Assembly (NCBI GenBank): GCA_900555295.1
Contig: USKN01000084.1
Coordinates: 1-8,015 of the forward strand
Origin: an uncultured Eubacteriales bacterium
GTDB taxonomy: Bacteria; Bacillota; Clostridia; UMGS1810
Direction: 5' to 3'
DNA length: 8,015 bases
The translations under genes and the position numbers were made by a program. This document shows positions 1 through 6,132 of this stretch, piece by piece (within the stretch, counting starts at the first letter, position 1; the number at the start of each line of letters is the position of its first letter). Below the pieces are notes generated by a model, which was not told the origin of the DNA, did not search any database, and worked only from the letters and a program-made list of their open reading frames with translations.

Positions 1-498
1 AAGTATTATAAACGATAATACAGCTGACATTATAACGTTTTCGGTAAGTGACGAAATAAATATACCTATTGATATAAACGTTGCACCCATAAGGAAAAAT
101 CCTATATATGTTCCTAAAATTTTACCCCAATCCGTTTTAGTGTAAAATGCCAATATTATAGGGTAAATAAGCGTTATTATAAGCGCGGCGCCCAACACGG
201 TACAGGCCGCAAAAAATTTACCCAATATAATTTCGCTTACATTTACGGGCGACGTAAGCAAAAGACGGTCGGTTTTTTTACCGCGTTCATCAGCTACCGA
301 GCGCATTGTAAGTATGGGTACAAGAAAAACAAGTAAAAGCGTGATGTTTGAAAATACATAAGAAATATCGCCTATGCCGTGCAGTAAATTATAAATTGCA
401 AAAAACAATGCGGTTACAAGCGTAAAACCGCCGAGAAAAACATATCCGAGAGGTGATAGAAAATATGATTTGATTTCTTTTTTATATATTGCATACAT
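1..498 (-). CDS. ABC-2 type transporter permease, GldF-like (3' end cut by window edge)
   Basis: Membrane permease of an ABC-2 exporter, working with the ATPase encoded just upstream at 500-1516. I translated 166 codons from the ATG at 496-498 without a stop; the gene runs off the left edge, so the C-terminal part is missing. The start is supported by a strong AGGAGG (complement at 508-513) nine bases upstream, placed inside the last codons of the ATPase. The protein opens MYAIYKKEIKSYFLSPLGYV, the cytosolic amphipathic start typical of GldF-like permeases, followed by hydrophobic segments near residues 18-38, 49-65, 97-119 and 128-150. The cytosolic loop after the second segment carries RSVADERGKKTDRLLLTSPV (residues 66-85), the conserved ABC-2 coupling motif. 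Only one base separates the ATPase stop from this start, so the pair is almost certainly translated together. Substrate is unknown; the GldF resemblance does not imply gliding. Confidence 0.88.
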   Translation of the reverse strand, partial: MYAIYKKEIKSYFLSPLGYVFLGGFTLVTALFFAIYNLLHGIGDISYVFSNITLLLVFLVPILTMRSVADERGKKTDRLLLTSPVNVSEIILGKFFAACTVLGAALIITLIYPIILAFYTKTDWGKILGTYIGFFLMGATFISIGIFISSLTENVIMSAVLSFIIL

Positions 499-499
499 T

Positions 500-1516
500 T
501 TACATTACCTCCTCATTGCTGTCCGTATTGTTTTCATTTGTTATATCATTATTGTTATTAGATATAGCAGCGTCGTCTTTAATACCGCCGTTTGCCGTAA
601 TTTGCAAAAATACATCCTCAAGGCTCATATCAACCGCTTTAACCATAAGAATAGGTAAATTTTTTTCGGCAAGTGCGGCAAAGAGTTCTTTTCGTACGTC
701 AACATCTTTTTCACATTCTATTACATAATCGTACGAGCCTTCCTCTTTTTGTCCGAGCGAGTCGGCGCTTATTATTCCGTTTATGTTTTCAAATACATTC
801 TCAATTATATTTCTGTCACCGGATATACGCACTTCAAATTTATTATCACCCGATAGTTTCCTGCTCAAATTTTCGGGAGTGTCTTCAGCTACAATTTCGC
901 CTTTGTTAATAATAATAACTCTTTCGCATATTGCGCTTATTTCGGACAAAATATGCGAACTTAAAATAACCGTTCTGTCCTTGCCCAAATCTTTAATTAC
1001 ATTTCGTATTTCAATAATTTGTTTTGGGTCAAGTCCCACCGTTGGTTCATCAAGTATTAACACCTCGGGATTACCCATAAGTGCTTGTGCAATCCCCACG
1101 CGCTGTTTATATCCTTTTGATAAATTTTTAATAAGCCTTGCTCTTACATCGGCAATTCCCACAAGTTCCAAAATATTATCTATGTGTTCTTTTTTATTTA
1201 TTTTTACTTTTTTTATATCGTAAACAAAATCAAGGTATTCATCAACCGTCATATCGGTATAAAGCGGAGGAGTTTCGGGCAGATAGCCAATTCGTTTTCT
1301 GCATTCGTAAGAATTTTTAACAGTGTCAAATCCGTCTACCGTTACACTACCGTCACTTGGTGACAAATAACCCGTTATAATATTCATTGTTGTGCTTTTG
1401 CCTGCACCGTTTGGGCCCAAAAAACCAAGAATTTCTCCTTTGGTTACCGTAAATGAAATATTGTTGAGTGCCTTTTTTGAACCGTATGATTTTGTAATAT
1501 TTTTAATTTCTATCAT
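500..1516 (-). CDS. ABC-2 type transporter ATP-binding protein
   Basis: Cytosolic ATPase that powers the ABC-2 exporter whose permease follows at 1-498. All nucleotide-binding motifs are intact: Walker A GPNGAGKST (residues 34-42), a Q-loop position occupied by Glu (GYLPE, E81, a substitution often seen in ABC-2 ATPases), signature LSKGYKQR (132-139), Walker B VLILDEP with catalytic E157, D-loop GLDP (161-164) and switch H188. Residues about 220-308 form the usual small C-terminal domain of this subfamily. The last 29 residues (310-338) are an odd Asn/Asp/Glu-rich low-complexity tail that carries the downstream Shine-Dalgarno. Start ATG 1514-1516 is preceded by an AGAAAGGA-type ribosome site. 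At 338 residues the protein is longer than the roughly 300-310 common for such ATPases because of that tail. Family is secure; cargo cannot be told from sequence. Confidence 0.95.
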   Translation of the reverse strand: MIEIKNITKSYGSKKALNNISFTVTKGEILGFLGPNGAGKSTTMNIITGYLSPSDGSVTVDGFDTVKNSYECRKRIGYLPETPPLYTDMTVDEYLDFVYDIKKVKINKKEHIDNILELVGIADVRARLIKNLSKGYKQRVGIAQALMGNPEVLILDEPTVGLDPKQIIEIRNVIKDLGKDRTVILSSHILSEISAICERVIIINKGEIVAEDTPENLSRKLSGDNKFEVRISGDRNIIENVFENINGIISADSLGQKEEGSYDYVIECEKDVDVRKELFAALAEKNLPILMVKAVDMSLEDVFLQITANGGIKDDAAISNNNNDITNENNTDSNEEVM

Positions 1517-1543
1517 ACATTTCGTCCTTTCTGTTTTATTTTT

Positions 1544-1572
1544 TTGACAAAACGGTTTAAATCTGTTATATT
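1544..1572 (+). promoter_or_regulatory. Sigma-A type promoter of the CYTH gene
   Basis: TTGACA at 1544-1549, a 17-base spacer, then TATATT at 1567-1572, with a TG at 1564-1565 that makes an extended -10. The -35 is perfect and the -10 matches five of six consensus bases. Transcription should begin near 1579, leaving a very short leader with GGAGAGTGAT (1581-1590) before the ATG at 1596. Confidence 0.85.
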
Positions 1573-1575
1573 ATA
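1570..1575 (-). promoter_or_regulatory. Possible -10 element of the divergent ABC transporter operon
   Basis: Read on the minus strand this is a perfect TATAAT, about 55 bases before the ATPase start. No good -35 lies 16-18 bases upstream (the sequence there reads CATTAT), so the call rests on the -10 and on the need for a promoter in the 79-base divergent gap. It overlaps the plus-strand -10 at 1567-1572. Confidence 0.35.
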
Positions 1576-1595
1576 TATGCGGAGAGTGATTAATA

Positions 1596-2456
1596 ATGAA
1601 AAAAATAATAATTTCACAATACAATAAAACAGACATAAGCCTTTTAATAAAAAATGACATACAAACCGCTGCGGGTTTATCCTGCCATATATTAAACTAT
1701 AACGATAATTGCAATAGCGAACAGTACGATACGGTAATTTTTCTGTATACAATCGAAAACACAGCGCCGTCATCTGTTTTGCAGCGTGACATTTACGACG
1801 GTGTATTTATATATTCGGACGGAATACCCGCTCACGATAATAAACTTATATCCGATTGGACGGGTACACCGCATTTGCGTATAATACCCAAACAAAGCGG
1901 TCAATACGAATATATGCGGGAACATATATTTCACCTGCTCGGATATCCTCAAAGTTATGAAACCGAGCGTAAATTTTTAATAAAGTACCCCAATATTGAA
2001 ATGCTCGAAAATTTATCCTGCTGTGCAAAAACAAATATAACGCAAATATATTTAAAGCCCGATAAAGACGGCAATAATATACGTATACGAAAACGAGGCA
2101 ATGAAAACGAGTATATTTATATAAAAACGCAAAAAACATTTATATCCGATATTAAACGTATTGAAAACGAAACGTTTATTTCCAAATCGGAATATGAGCG
2201 TTTAAGCGCATTTAAAGATACCGAGTTAAACGCGATAGTTAAAAACCGCTACTGCCTTATGTATAATAACACATATTTTGAAATAGATATTTTTCCGTTT
2301 TGGAAAAACCAAGCATATATTGAATGTGAATTGCTAAGCGAGGACGACAATATTGTGTTTCCCGAATTTATCGATATAATTAAGGAGGTAACATACGATA
2401 AAAAATACACAAACCGTTCACTTGCAAAACATATTCCCCAAGAAGCGGATATATAA
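1596..2456 (+). CDS. CYTH-domain protein with degenerate N-terminal NTPase-like region
   Basis: Predicted cytosolic protein of 286 residues. Residues about 121-280 form a CYTH (triphosphate tunnel metalloenzyme) domain: the diagnostic ExExK is ETERK (E122, E124, K126), followed by charged strands IRIRKRG (162-168), YIYIKTQK (173-180), ENE (190-192), KNRYCLMY (216-223), YFEIDIFPFW (227-236) and YIECEL (241-246), which supply the acidic and basic tunnel residues. CYTH enzymes act on triphosphate compounds such as inorganic triphosphate or thiamine triphosphate; the substrate here is unknown. Residues 1-120 resemble the end of the AAA_28-type NTPase domain that, as I recall, precedes this CYTH type in related proteins (IYDGVF at 66-71, DWTGTPHLRII at 87-97), but no P-loop or Walker B is visible and the region is shorter than expected. 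Start ATG 1596 follows GGAGAGTGAT. Monocistronic, with its own promoter and a terminator at 2473-2525. Confidence 0.88.
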   Translation: MKKIIISQYNKTDISLLIKNDIQTAAGLSCHILNYNDNCNSEQYDTVIFLYTIENTAPSSVLQRDIYDGVFIYSDGIPAHDNKLISDWTGTPHLRIIPKQSGQYEYMREHIFHLLGYPQSYETERKFLIKYPNIEMLENLSCCAKTNITQIYLKPDKDGNNIRIRKRGNENEYIYIKTQKTFISDIKRIENETFISKSEYERLSAFKDTELNAIVKNRYCLMYNNTYFEIDIFPFWKNQAYIECELLSEDDNIVFPEFIDIIKEVTYDKKYTNRSLAKHIPQEADI

Positions 2457-2472
2457 AAAATACCATACACAA

Positions 2473-2525
2473 ACAAATAAAACCGATGCCGTAAAATGAG
2501 GGGGAAAAGCATCGGTTTTATTTGT
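2473..2525. terminator. Bidirectional terminator between converging genes
   Basis: A perfect 17-bp inverted repeat: 2473-2489 (ends CCGATGC) pairs with 2509-2525 (begins GCATCGG), loop of 19 bases. The GC core is flanked by A-rich sequence on one side and T-rich on the other, so a U-rich tail follows the hairpin in both directions. It sits between the CYTH gene (stop 2456) and the converging HtrA gene (stop at 2544). Confidence 0.88.
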
Positions 2526-2543
2526 GTTTATATTTGTAAAACT

Positions 2544-3839
2544 TTAGTTATTGTCGGGTACTTCTTCACCCAAAATGAGTGTAATATTTACTGTTTTACC
2601 CTGACGATAAACTTTAAGTTTTAACTCATCGCCAACCGCATGTTTGTTTTTAATTTCGTTAAGTTCATCAACCGTTGTTATTTTTTTACCTTCACATTCG
2701 GTTATTATATCGCCAATTTTAATACCCGCCATATGTGCCGGTGAGTTGGCTGTCATACTTGATACATAAACACCTACTTTAAGGTTGTAAGCTTGTGCGT
2801 CTTTTTCGGTTACTGCACGTCCTGCAATACCTATTACGGGTCTGCCTGTTACATATCCGTTTGTAATAAGGTCTTCTGTAACTGGTTTTGCTTCATCAAT
2901 CGGAATTGCAAATCCAAGACCTTCAAGCGAGCTTGAAGAAATTTTAGCGGTATTAATACCTATTACTTCACCATAGCAGTTTACAAGCGCGCCGCCCGAA
3001 TTACCGGGGTTAATTGCGGCGTCTGTTTGAATGAGCGTAAGGGTTTTGTTGTCAACCGTTACACTTCTGTTAAGTCCGCTTATAATGCCCTGTGTGGTTG
3101 TACCCGCAAATTCCTGTCCCAAGGGATTACCTATTGCAATTGCGGTATCGCCTACACGCAAATCGGAGCTTACACCGAGTTTTGCGTATGTGAGTTCGCT
3201 TGCATCAATTTTAAGTACGGCAAGGTCTGTTTTTGTGTCGGAACCTACAACTTTTGCCGTGTATTGTTCGCCGTTATTTAAAATAACCACAAGACCCGAC
3301 GCGCCTTCTATTACGTGATTGTTTGTAATTATATATCCATCGGCGCTTATTACAACACCCGAACCGGAGCTTTGCTCAACTTCCTCATTATTTGAACCGC
3401 CCTGACCGAACATATTACCGTAAGACGAATATACGGCTTTATTAATAATACCTACTACGGCAGGACCAACCATATCTACAATTTCGGGAGTTGAAAGTGC
3501 GTCCTTTTTTGCAGTGGTTACAACATTTGCCGTTTTCTTTGCATCGGATTGTGTTTTGCTTGTTTTTGAATTTGTATCGCTCAAATTATCCGATAATGAT
3601 GTATCCATTTTATTTTTAACCAACGGTGAAACAAGTGAATATCCCGAAACCGTTATAACAGCGGTAAGTGCAATTGCAACAACCATTGCTGTCATTGAAA
3701 TGGGTTTTTTAAAGAGTTTTCTTTTCTTTTTTACCGTTGTGCTGTAGCAAGTATCGCTATTTGTATTGTCATTTGTGCTGTCGGAAGTTTTTTCTCTTCC
3801 GTTTTGAAAATCGTCATTATACCATTTAAATTCGTCCAT
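2544..3839 (-). CDS. Membrane-anchored HtrA/DegP-like serine protease with PDZ domain
   Basis: Surface-anchored trypsin-like protease of the HtrA/DegP family (431 residues), expected to degrade or handle misfolded proteins outside the membrane. Order: a cytosolic Asp/Asn/Ser/Thr-rich head (1-36), basic stretch KKKRKLFKK (37-45), one membrane segment (about 47-70), a Ser/Thr/Lys linker (71-115), protease domain (about 117-320) and one PDZ domain (about 333-425). The catalytic triad is complete: H175 in TNNHVIEG, D205 in KTDLAVLKI and S281 in NPGNSGGAL. Length and single PDZ match Gram-positive HtrA/YyxA proteins. Start ATG 3837-3839 has AGGAGG (complement at 3848-3853) eight bases upstream. 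It lies 100 bases downstream of the histidine kinase with no terminator between, so it may be read from the two-component operon as well as from a weak promoter of its own. Symbols htrA/degP fit the family, but the exact paralogue cannot be assigned. Confidence 0.95.
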   Translation of the reverse strand: MDEFKWYNDDFQNGREKTSDSTNDNTNSDTCYSTTVKKKRKLFKKPISMTAMVVAIALTAVITVSGYSLVSPLVKNKMDTSLSDNLSDTNSKTSKTQSDAKKTANVVTTAKKDALSTPEIVDMVGPAVVGIINKAVYSSYGNMFGQGGSNNEEVEQSSGSGVVISADGYIITNNHVIEGASGLVVILNNGEQYTAKVVGSDTKTDLAVLKIDASELTYAKLGVSSDLRVGDTAIAIGNPLGQEFAGTTTQGIISGLNRSVTVDNKTLTLIQTDAAINPGNSGGALVNCYGEVIGINTAKISSSSLEGLGFAIPIDEAKPVTEDLITNGYVTGRPVIGIAGRAVTEKDAQAYNLKVGVYVSSMTANSPAHMAGIKIGDIITECEGKKITTVDELNEIKNKHAVGDELKLKVYRQGKTVNITLILGEEVPDNN

Positions 3840-3876
3840 TTTAAAAACCTCCTAAAATGTTTATTTCATTTCTTTA

Positions 3877-3905
3877 AATATATAATACAATATTTATTTG
3901 AACAA
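3877..3905 (-). promoter_or_regulatory. Candidate promoter for the HtrA-like protease gene
   Basis: On the minus strand TTGTTC (3900-3905), a 17-base spacer and TATATT (3877-3882), ending about 38 bases before the HtrA start. The -10 is good and the -35 is weak (three of six), as expected of a promoter that needs an activator. The region is very AT-rich, so chance similarity is possible. Confidence 0.4.
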
Positions 3906-3939
3906 ATTATGAATAAAATGTTTAAAAAAAGTAAAATCA

Positions 3940-5382
3940 TTAATTATCGTTTAATTCTTTGTCGCCTTTAACGTGAGCAAGAGAAAAAGTAAAAGACGTA
4001 TAACTGTCGGGAACGCTTGCGGCCCATATTTTTTCGCCGTGTTTGTCTATAATTTTCTTTACAATATAAAGCCCGAGTCCTACTCCTGTTTTATCTTCAC
4101 TGCGCGAACGGTCTGTTTTGTAAAAACGTTCAAATATACGGTTTAGGTTTTCTTTTTCAATTCCGTGTCCCGAATTTTTAATTTCAACATAACATTTTTT
4201 TTGATGAACCCATACTCTTATTTTTATATATCCGCCGTCTTCGGTAAACTTTACCGCATTGTTAAACAAATTTACAAGTACCTGGTTTATATTATCCTTG
4301 TCGGCAAACACCATACATCTGTCATCGCTTAAAATCAAATCAACATCTATGTGTTTTGCGTTTATTTGATTTTCAAATCTTATTATAACAAGCCGTATAA
4401 GTTCGTTTATGTCAAATTTTTCTTTTTTTAGGGGAACATTGTTTTTTTCCATACGTGAAATTTTAAGCAAGTTGTCTACAAGACGTGAAAGACGTTTGCT
4501 TTCGGATAATACAATAGACAAATACTTATCTTCGTTTTCACGTTCTATTGTACCGTCAAGTATTCCCTCAACAAAACCCGATATGGTTGTCATAGGCGTT
4601 CTTAATTCGTGTGATACATCGGATATAAATGTTGTTCTTGAATTTTCGAGATTTTCAAGGCTTGTTGCCATTTCATTAAAATTTTCGGCAAGCCGCCCGA
4701 GTTCATTATTGCTTTTGTATTCAACACGTTTTGAAAAATTACCTTTGGTAAACTCGCCCACGGCTTCGTCAATTCGTTTTATAGGAATGCTTATTTGCCT
4801 TGAAACCACATAAAACAGTATAAAAGAAAAAATCATTGCGGCAAGCAAAAATATAAACAGTTCCGAAAACAAATCATAGCTTACGCTTTTAAGCTCGGAT
4901 ATTGATTGTGTAAGAAAAACGCCCCCGATTGTAATACCGTCACTTATCATTGGTGCGCCTACGGTAAGCGTATCTTCTCCGTATAGAGAATCTAGTAAGC
5001 CTGTTTGCACAAATTCGTTTCCGTTCAGTACTTTTTTAAAATACTTGTCCTCAAGTTTTTTACCGTTATAATCGCTTTTATTTAATCCCGATACCGTTAC
5101 AATATTTCCGTTTGTATCAAATATTATAATAGATATATTGGTGTTATAGGCAATGTTATCTATCATAGTGTTATATATAAAATCCATGTGAGTTGATTTA
5201 TTTAAAAATGCAACGCGCGATATTTCGGTTATTCTGTTTACCGAGGCTTTAAGTTCTTTTGTTTTATCGGCAATTGCATTTTTCTCTATAAATCCCACAA
5301 ATACAACGCATACAGTTAAAAATGTAACAAGCACCACTGTAATACTGCCTATAAGCAGTTTTTTCATAATGCTTTTATTCAC
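3940..5382 (-). CDS. Sensor histidine kinase (HAMP, HisKA, HATPase_c)
   Basis: Membrane sensor kinase of 480 residues, partner of the response regulator whose gene overlaps its start by eight bases. Membrane segments at about 9-31 and 171-194 enclose an extracytoplasmic sensor region (32-170) with a PAS/dCache-like strand pattern (ISIIIFDTNGNIV, 83-95). A HAMP linker follows (about 195-247), then HisKA with phospho-acceptor H258 in SHELRTP and the ATP-binding domain: N box NLFNNAVKFT (371-380), G1-like NSGHGI (403-408), F box IFERFYKTDRSRS (416-428) and G2 GVGLGLYIVKK (433-443). The G1 box has Asn where most kinases have Asp. Translation starts at GTG 5380-5382, chosen because GAGGTG lies seven bases upstream; the next ATG (5365-5367) is too far from it. 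The layout resembles PhoR/ResE/CssS-type kinases. The stimulus is unknown; the adjacent protease suggests envelope or secretion stress. Confidence 0.93.
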   Translation of the reverse strand: MNKSIMKKLLIGSITVVLVTFLTVCVVFVGFIEKNAIADKTKELKASVNRITEISRVAFLNKSTHMDFIYNTMIDNIAYNTNISIIIFDTNGNIVTVSGLNKSDYNGKKLEDKYFKKVLNGNEFVQTGLLDSLYGEDTLTVGAPMISDGITIGGVFLTQSISELKSVSYDLFSELFIFLLAAMIFSFILFYVVSRQISIPIKRIDEAVGEFTKGNFSKRVEYKSNNELGRLAENFNEMATSLENLENSRTTFISDVSHELRTPMTTISGFVEGILDGTIERENEDKYLSIVLSESKRLSRLVDNLLKISRMEKNNVPLKKEKFDINELIRLVIIRFENQINAKHIDVDLILSDDRCMVFADKDNINQVLVNLFNNAVKFTEDGGYIKIRVWVHQKKCYVEIKNSGHGIEKENLNRIFERFYKTDRSRSEDKTGVGLGLYIVKKIIDKHGEKIWAASVPDSYTSFTFSLAHVKGDKELNDN

Positions 5383-6073
5383 TGTGTTTCACCTCAAATT
5401 TGTAACCGACTCTGCACACAGTAACAATTTCCCATAAGTCCTTATATTTATCTATTTTTTCACGAAGTCTTTTAATATGAACATCAACGGTACGGGAATC
5501 ACCGTAAAATTCATAATCCCATACTGCGTCAAGCAATTGATCACGTGTAAAAACCTTTCCGGGATGTGAGCATAAATAAAACAATAACTCAAGCTCTTTT
5601 GGCGGCACTTTGATTGCCTCACCGTCAAGTTTTAATTCGTATGTATCCATATCAATGCTCAACTTTTCAAAATCCACACGGCTTTTGGACTGTATTTCTT
5701 CGGGTGCGGCACGTCTTAATACCGCTTTAAGCCGTGCGGTAAGTTCTTTGGGTTCAAACGGTTTTACCATATAGTCGTCGGCGCCGAGTTCAAGTCCCAA
5801 AACCTTGTCTATTGTTTCACCTTTGGCAGTAAGCATAATAACGGGTACTTTGCTTGTTTTTCGTATTTGTTTTAAAACTTCAACGCCGTCTGTTCCGGGG
5901 AGCATAATATCAAGTATTATTGCGTCAAATTTTTGAGATGCAAACAATCTTAACGCGTCATCACCGTTATGAGAACAGGTTACATCATAACCGTCTTTTT
6001 TTAAGTAAAGCCTTACGAGTTCACATATATTTATCTCATCATCAACCACAAGAATTTTTAAACTGTCGCTCAT
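5375..6073 (-). CDS. OmpR/PhoB-family response regulator
   Basis: DNA-binding response regulator of 232 residues. Receiver domain (about 5-120) has the acidic pair D11-D12, phospho-acceptor D55 in ILDIMLPG, T82 in MLTAKG and K104 in MVKPFEP, all the residues required for phosphorylation and switching. The C-terminal winged helix (about 132-230) shows the OmpR/PhoB pattern PPKELELLFYLCSHPGKVFT (157-176) and SRTVDVHIKRLREKI (193-207), ending in VGYKFEV. Start ATG 6071-6073 has GGGAGGA (complement at 6081-6087) seven bases upstream. Its stop lies inside the first codons of the histidine kinase, so the two are coupled. No terminator separates it from the ApgM gene 59 bases upstream, so cotranscription from there is possible. 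It probably controls its own operon and the HtrA gene, by analogy with CssRS and WalRK systems; this regulon is inferred, not seen. Confidence 0.95.
   Translation of the reverse strand: MSDSLKILVVDDEINICELVRLYLKKDGYDVTCSHNGDDALRLFASQKFDAIILDIMLPGTDGVEVLKQIRKTSKVPVIMLTAKGETIDKVLGLELGADDYMVKPFEPKELTARLKAVLRRAAPEEIQSKSRVDFEKLSIDMDTYELKLDGEAIKVPPKELELLFYLCSHPGKVFTRDQLLDAVWDYEFYGDSRTVDVHIKRLREKIDKYKDLWEIVTVCRVGYKFEVKHSE
5390..5395 (-). promoter_or_regulatory. Ribosome binding site fixing the GTG start of the histidine kinase
   Basis: GAGGTG on the minus strand, seven bases from the GTG at 5380-5382 and 22 bases from the first in-frame ATG at 5365-5367. It lies inside the end of the response regulator gene, which suggests translational coupling. 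Confidence 0.75.
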
Positions 6074-6096
6074 TGTTTGTTCCTCCCGTTAAAAAA

Positions 6097-6120
6097 TGTA
6101 TAAATTTATAAATCTGTAAA
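6097..6120 (-). repeat. Three tandem 8-base AT-rich repeats upstream of the regulator gene
   Basis: On the minus strand the 24 bases read TTTACAGA, TTTATAAA, TTTATACA: three imperfect copies sharing TTTAnA in the same register, 24 bases before the response regulator start and in the gap where its promoter would lie. A 12-base palindrome (TATAAATTTATA, 6099-6110) overlaps them. This could be an operator, but the 8-base period is shorter than the roughly 11 bases usual for OmpR/PhoB sites and AT-rich DNA makes such patterns often. Confidence 0.3.
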
Positions 6121-6132
6121 ATAACATACAAT

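Noticed and set aside
470..728. Two overlapping plus-strand open frames (about 62 and 79 codons) opposite the end of the ABC ATPase
   Set aside because: They lie antisense to an unmistakable ATPase and permease start, show no family resemblance, and their residues mirror the complementary codons of the real genes.
783..1223. Plus-strand open frame of 146 codons antisense to the ABC ATPase
   Set aside because: It covers the Walker B and signature region of the ATPase in reverse; Ser/Ile/Leu-rich composition is typical of an antisense shadow.
1846..2139. Minus-strand open frame of 97 codons inside the CYTH gene
   Set aside because: Tyr/Phe/Arg-rich antisense shadow; the opposite strand encodes conserved CYTH motifs and has the promoter and ribosome site.
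3027..3318. Two plus-strand open frames antisense to the HtrA protease core
   Set aside because: They overlie the catalytic serine and aspartate regions of HtrA on the other strand and lack ribosome sites.
4409..4813. Plus-strand open frame of 134 codons antisense to the kinase HAMP/HisKA region
   Set aside because: Shadow of a well-conserved kinase segment; no supporting ribosome site or homology.
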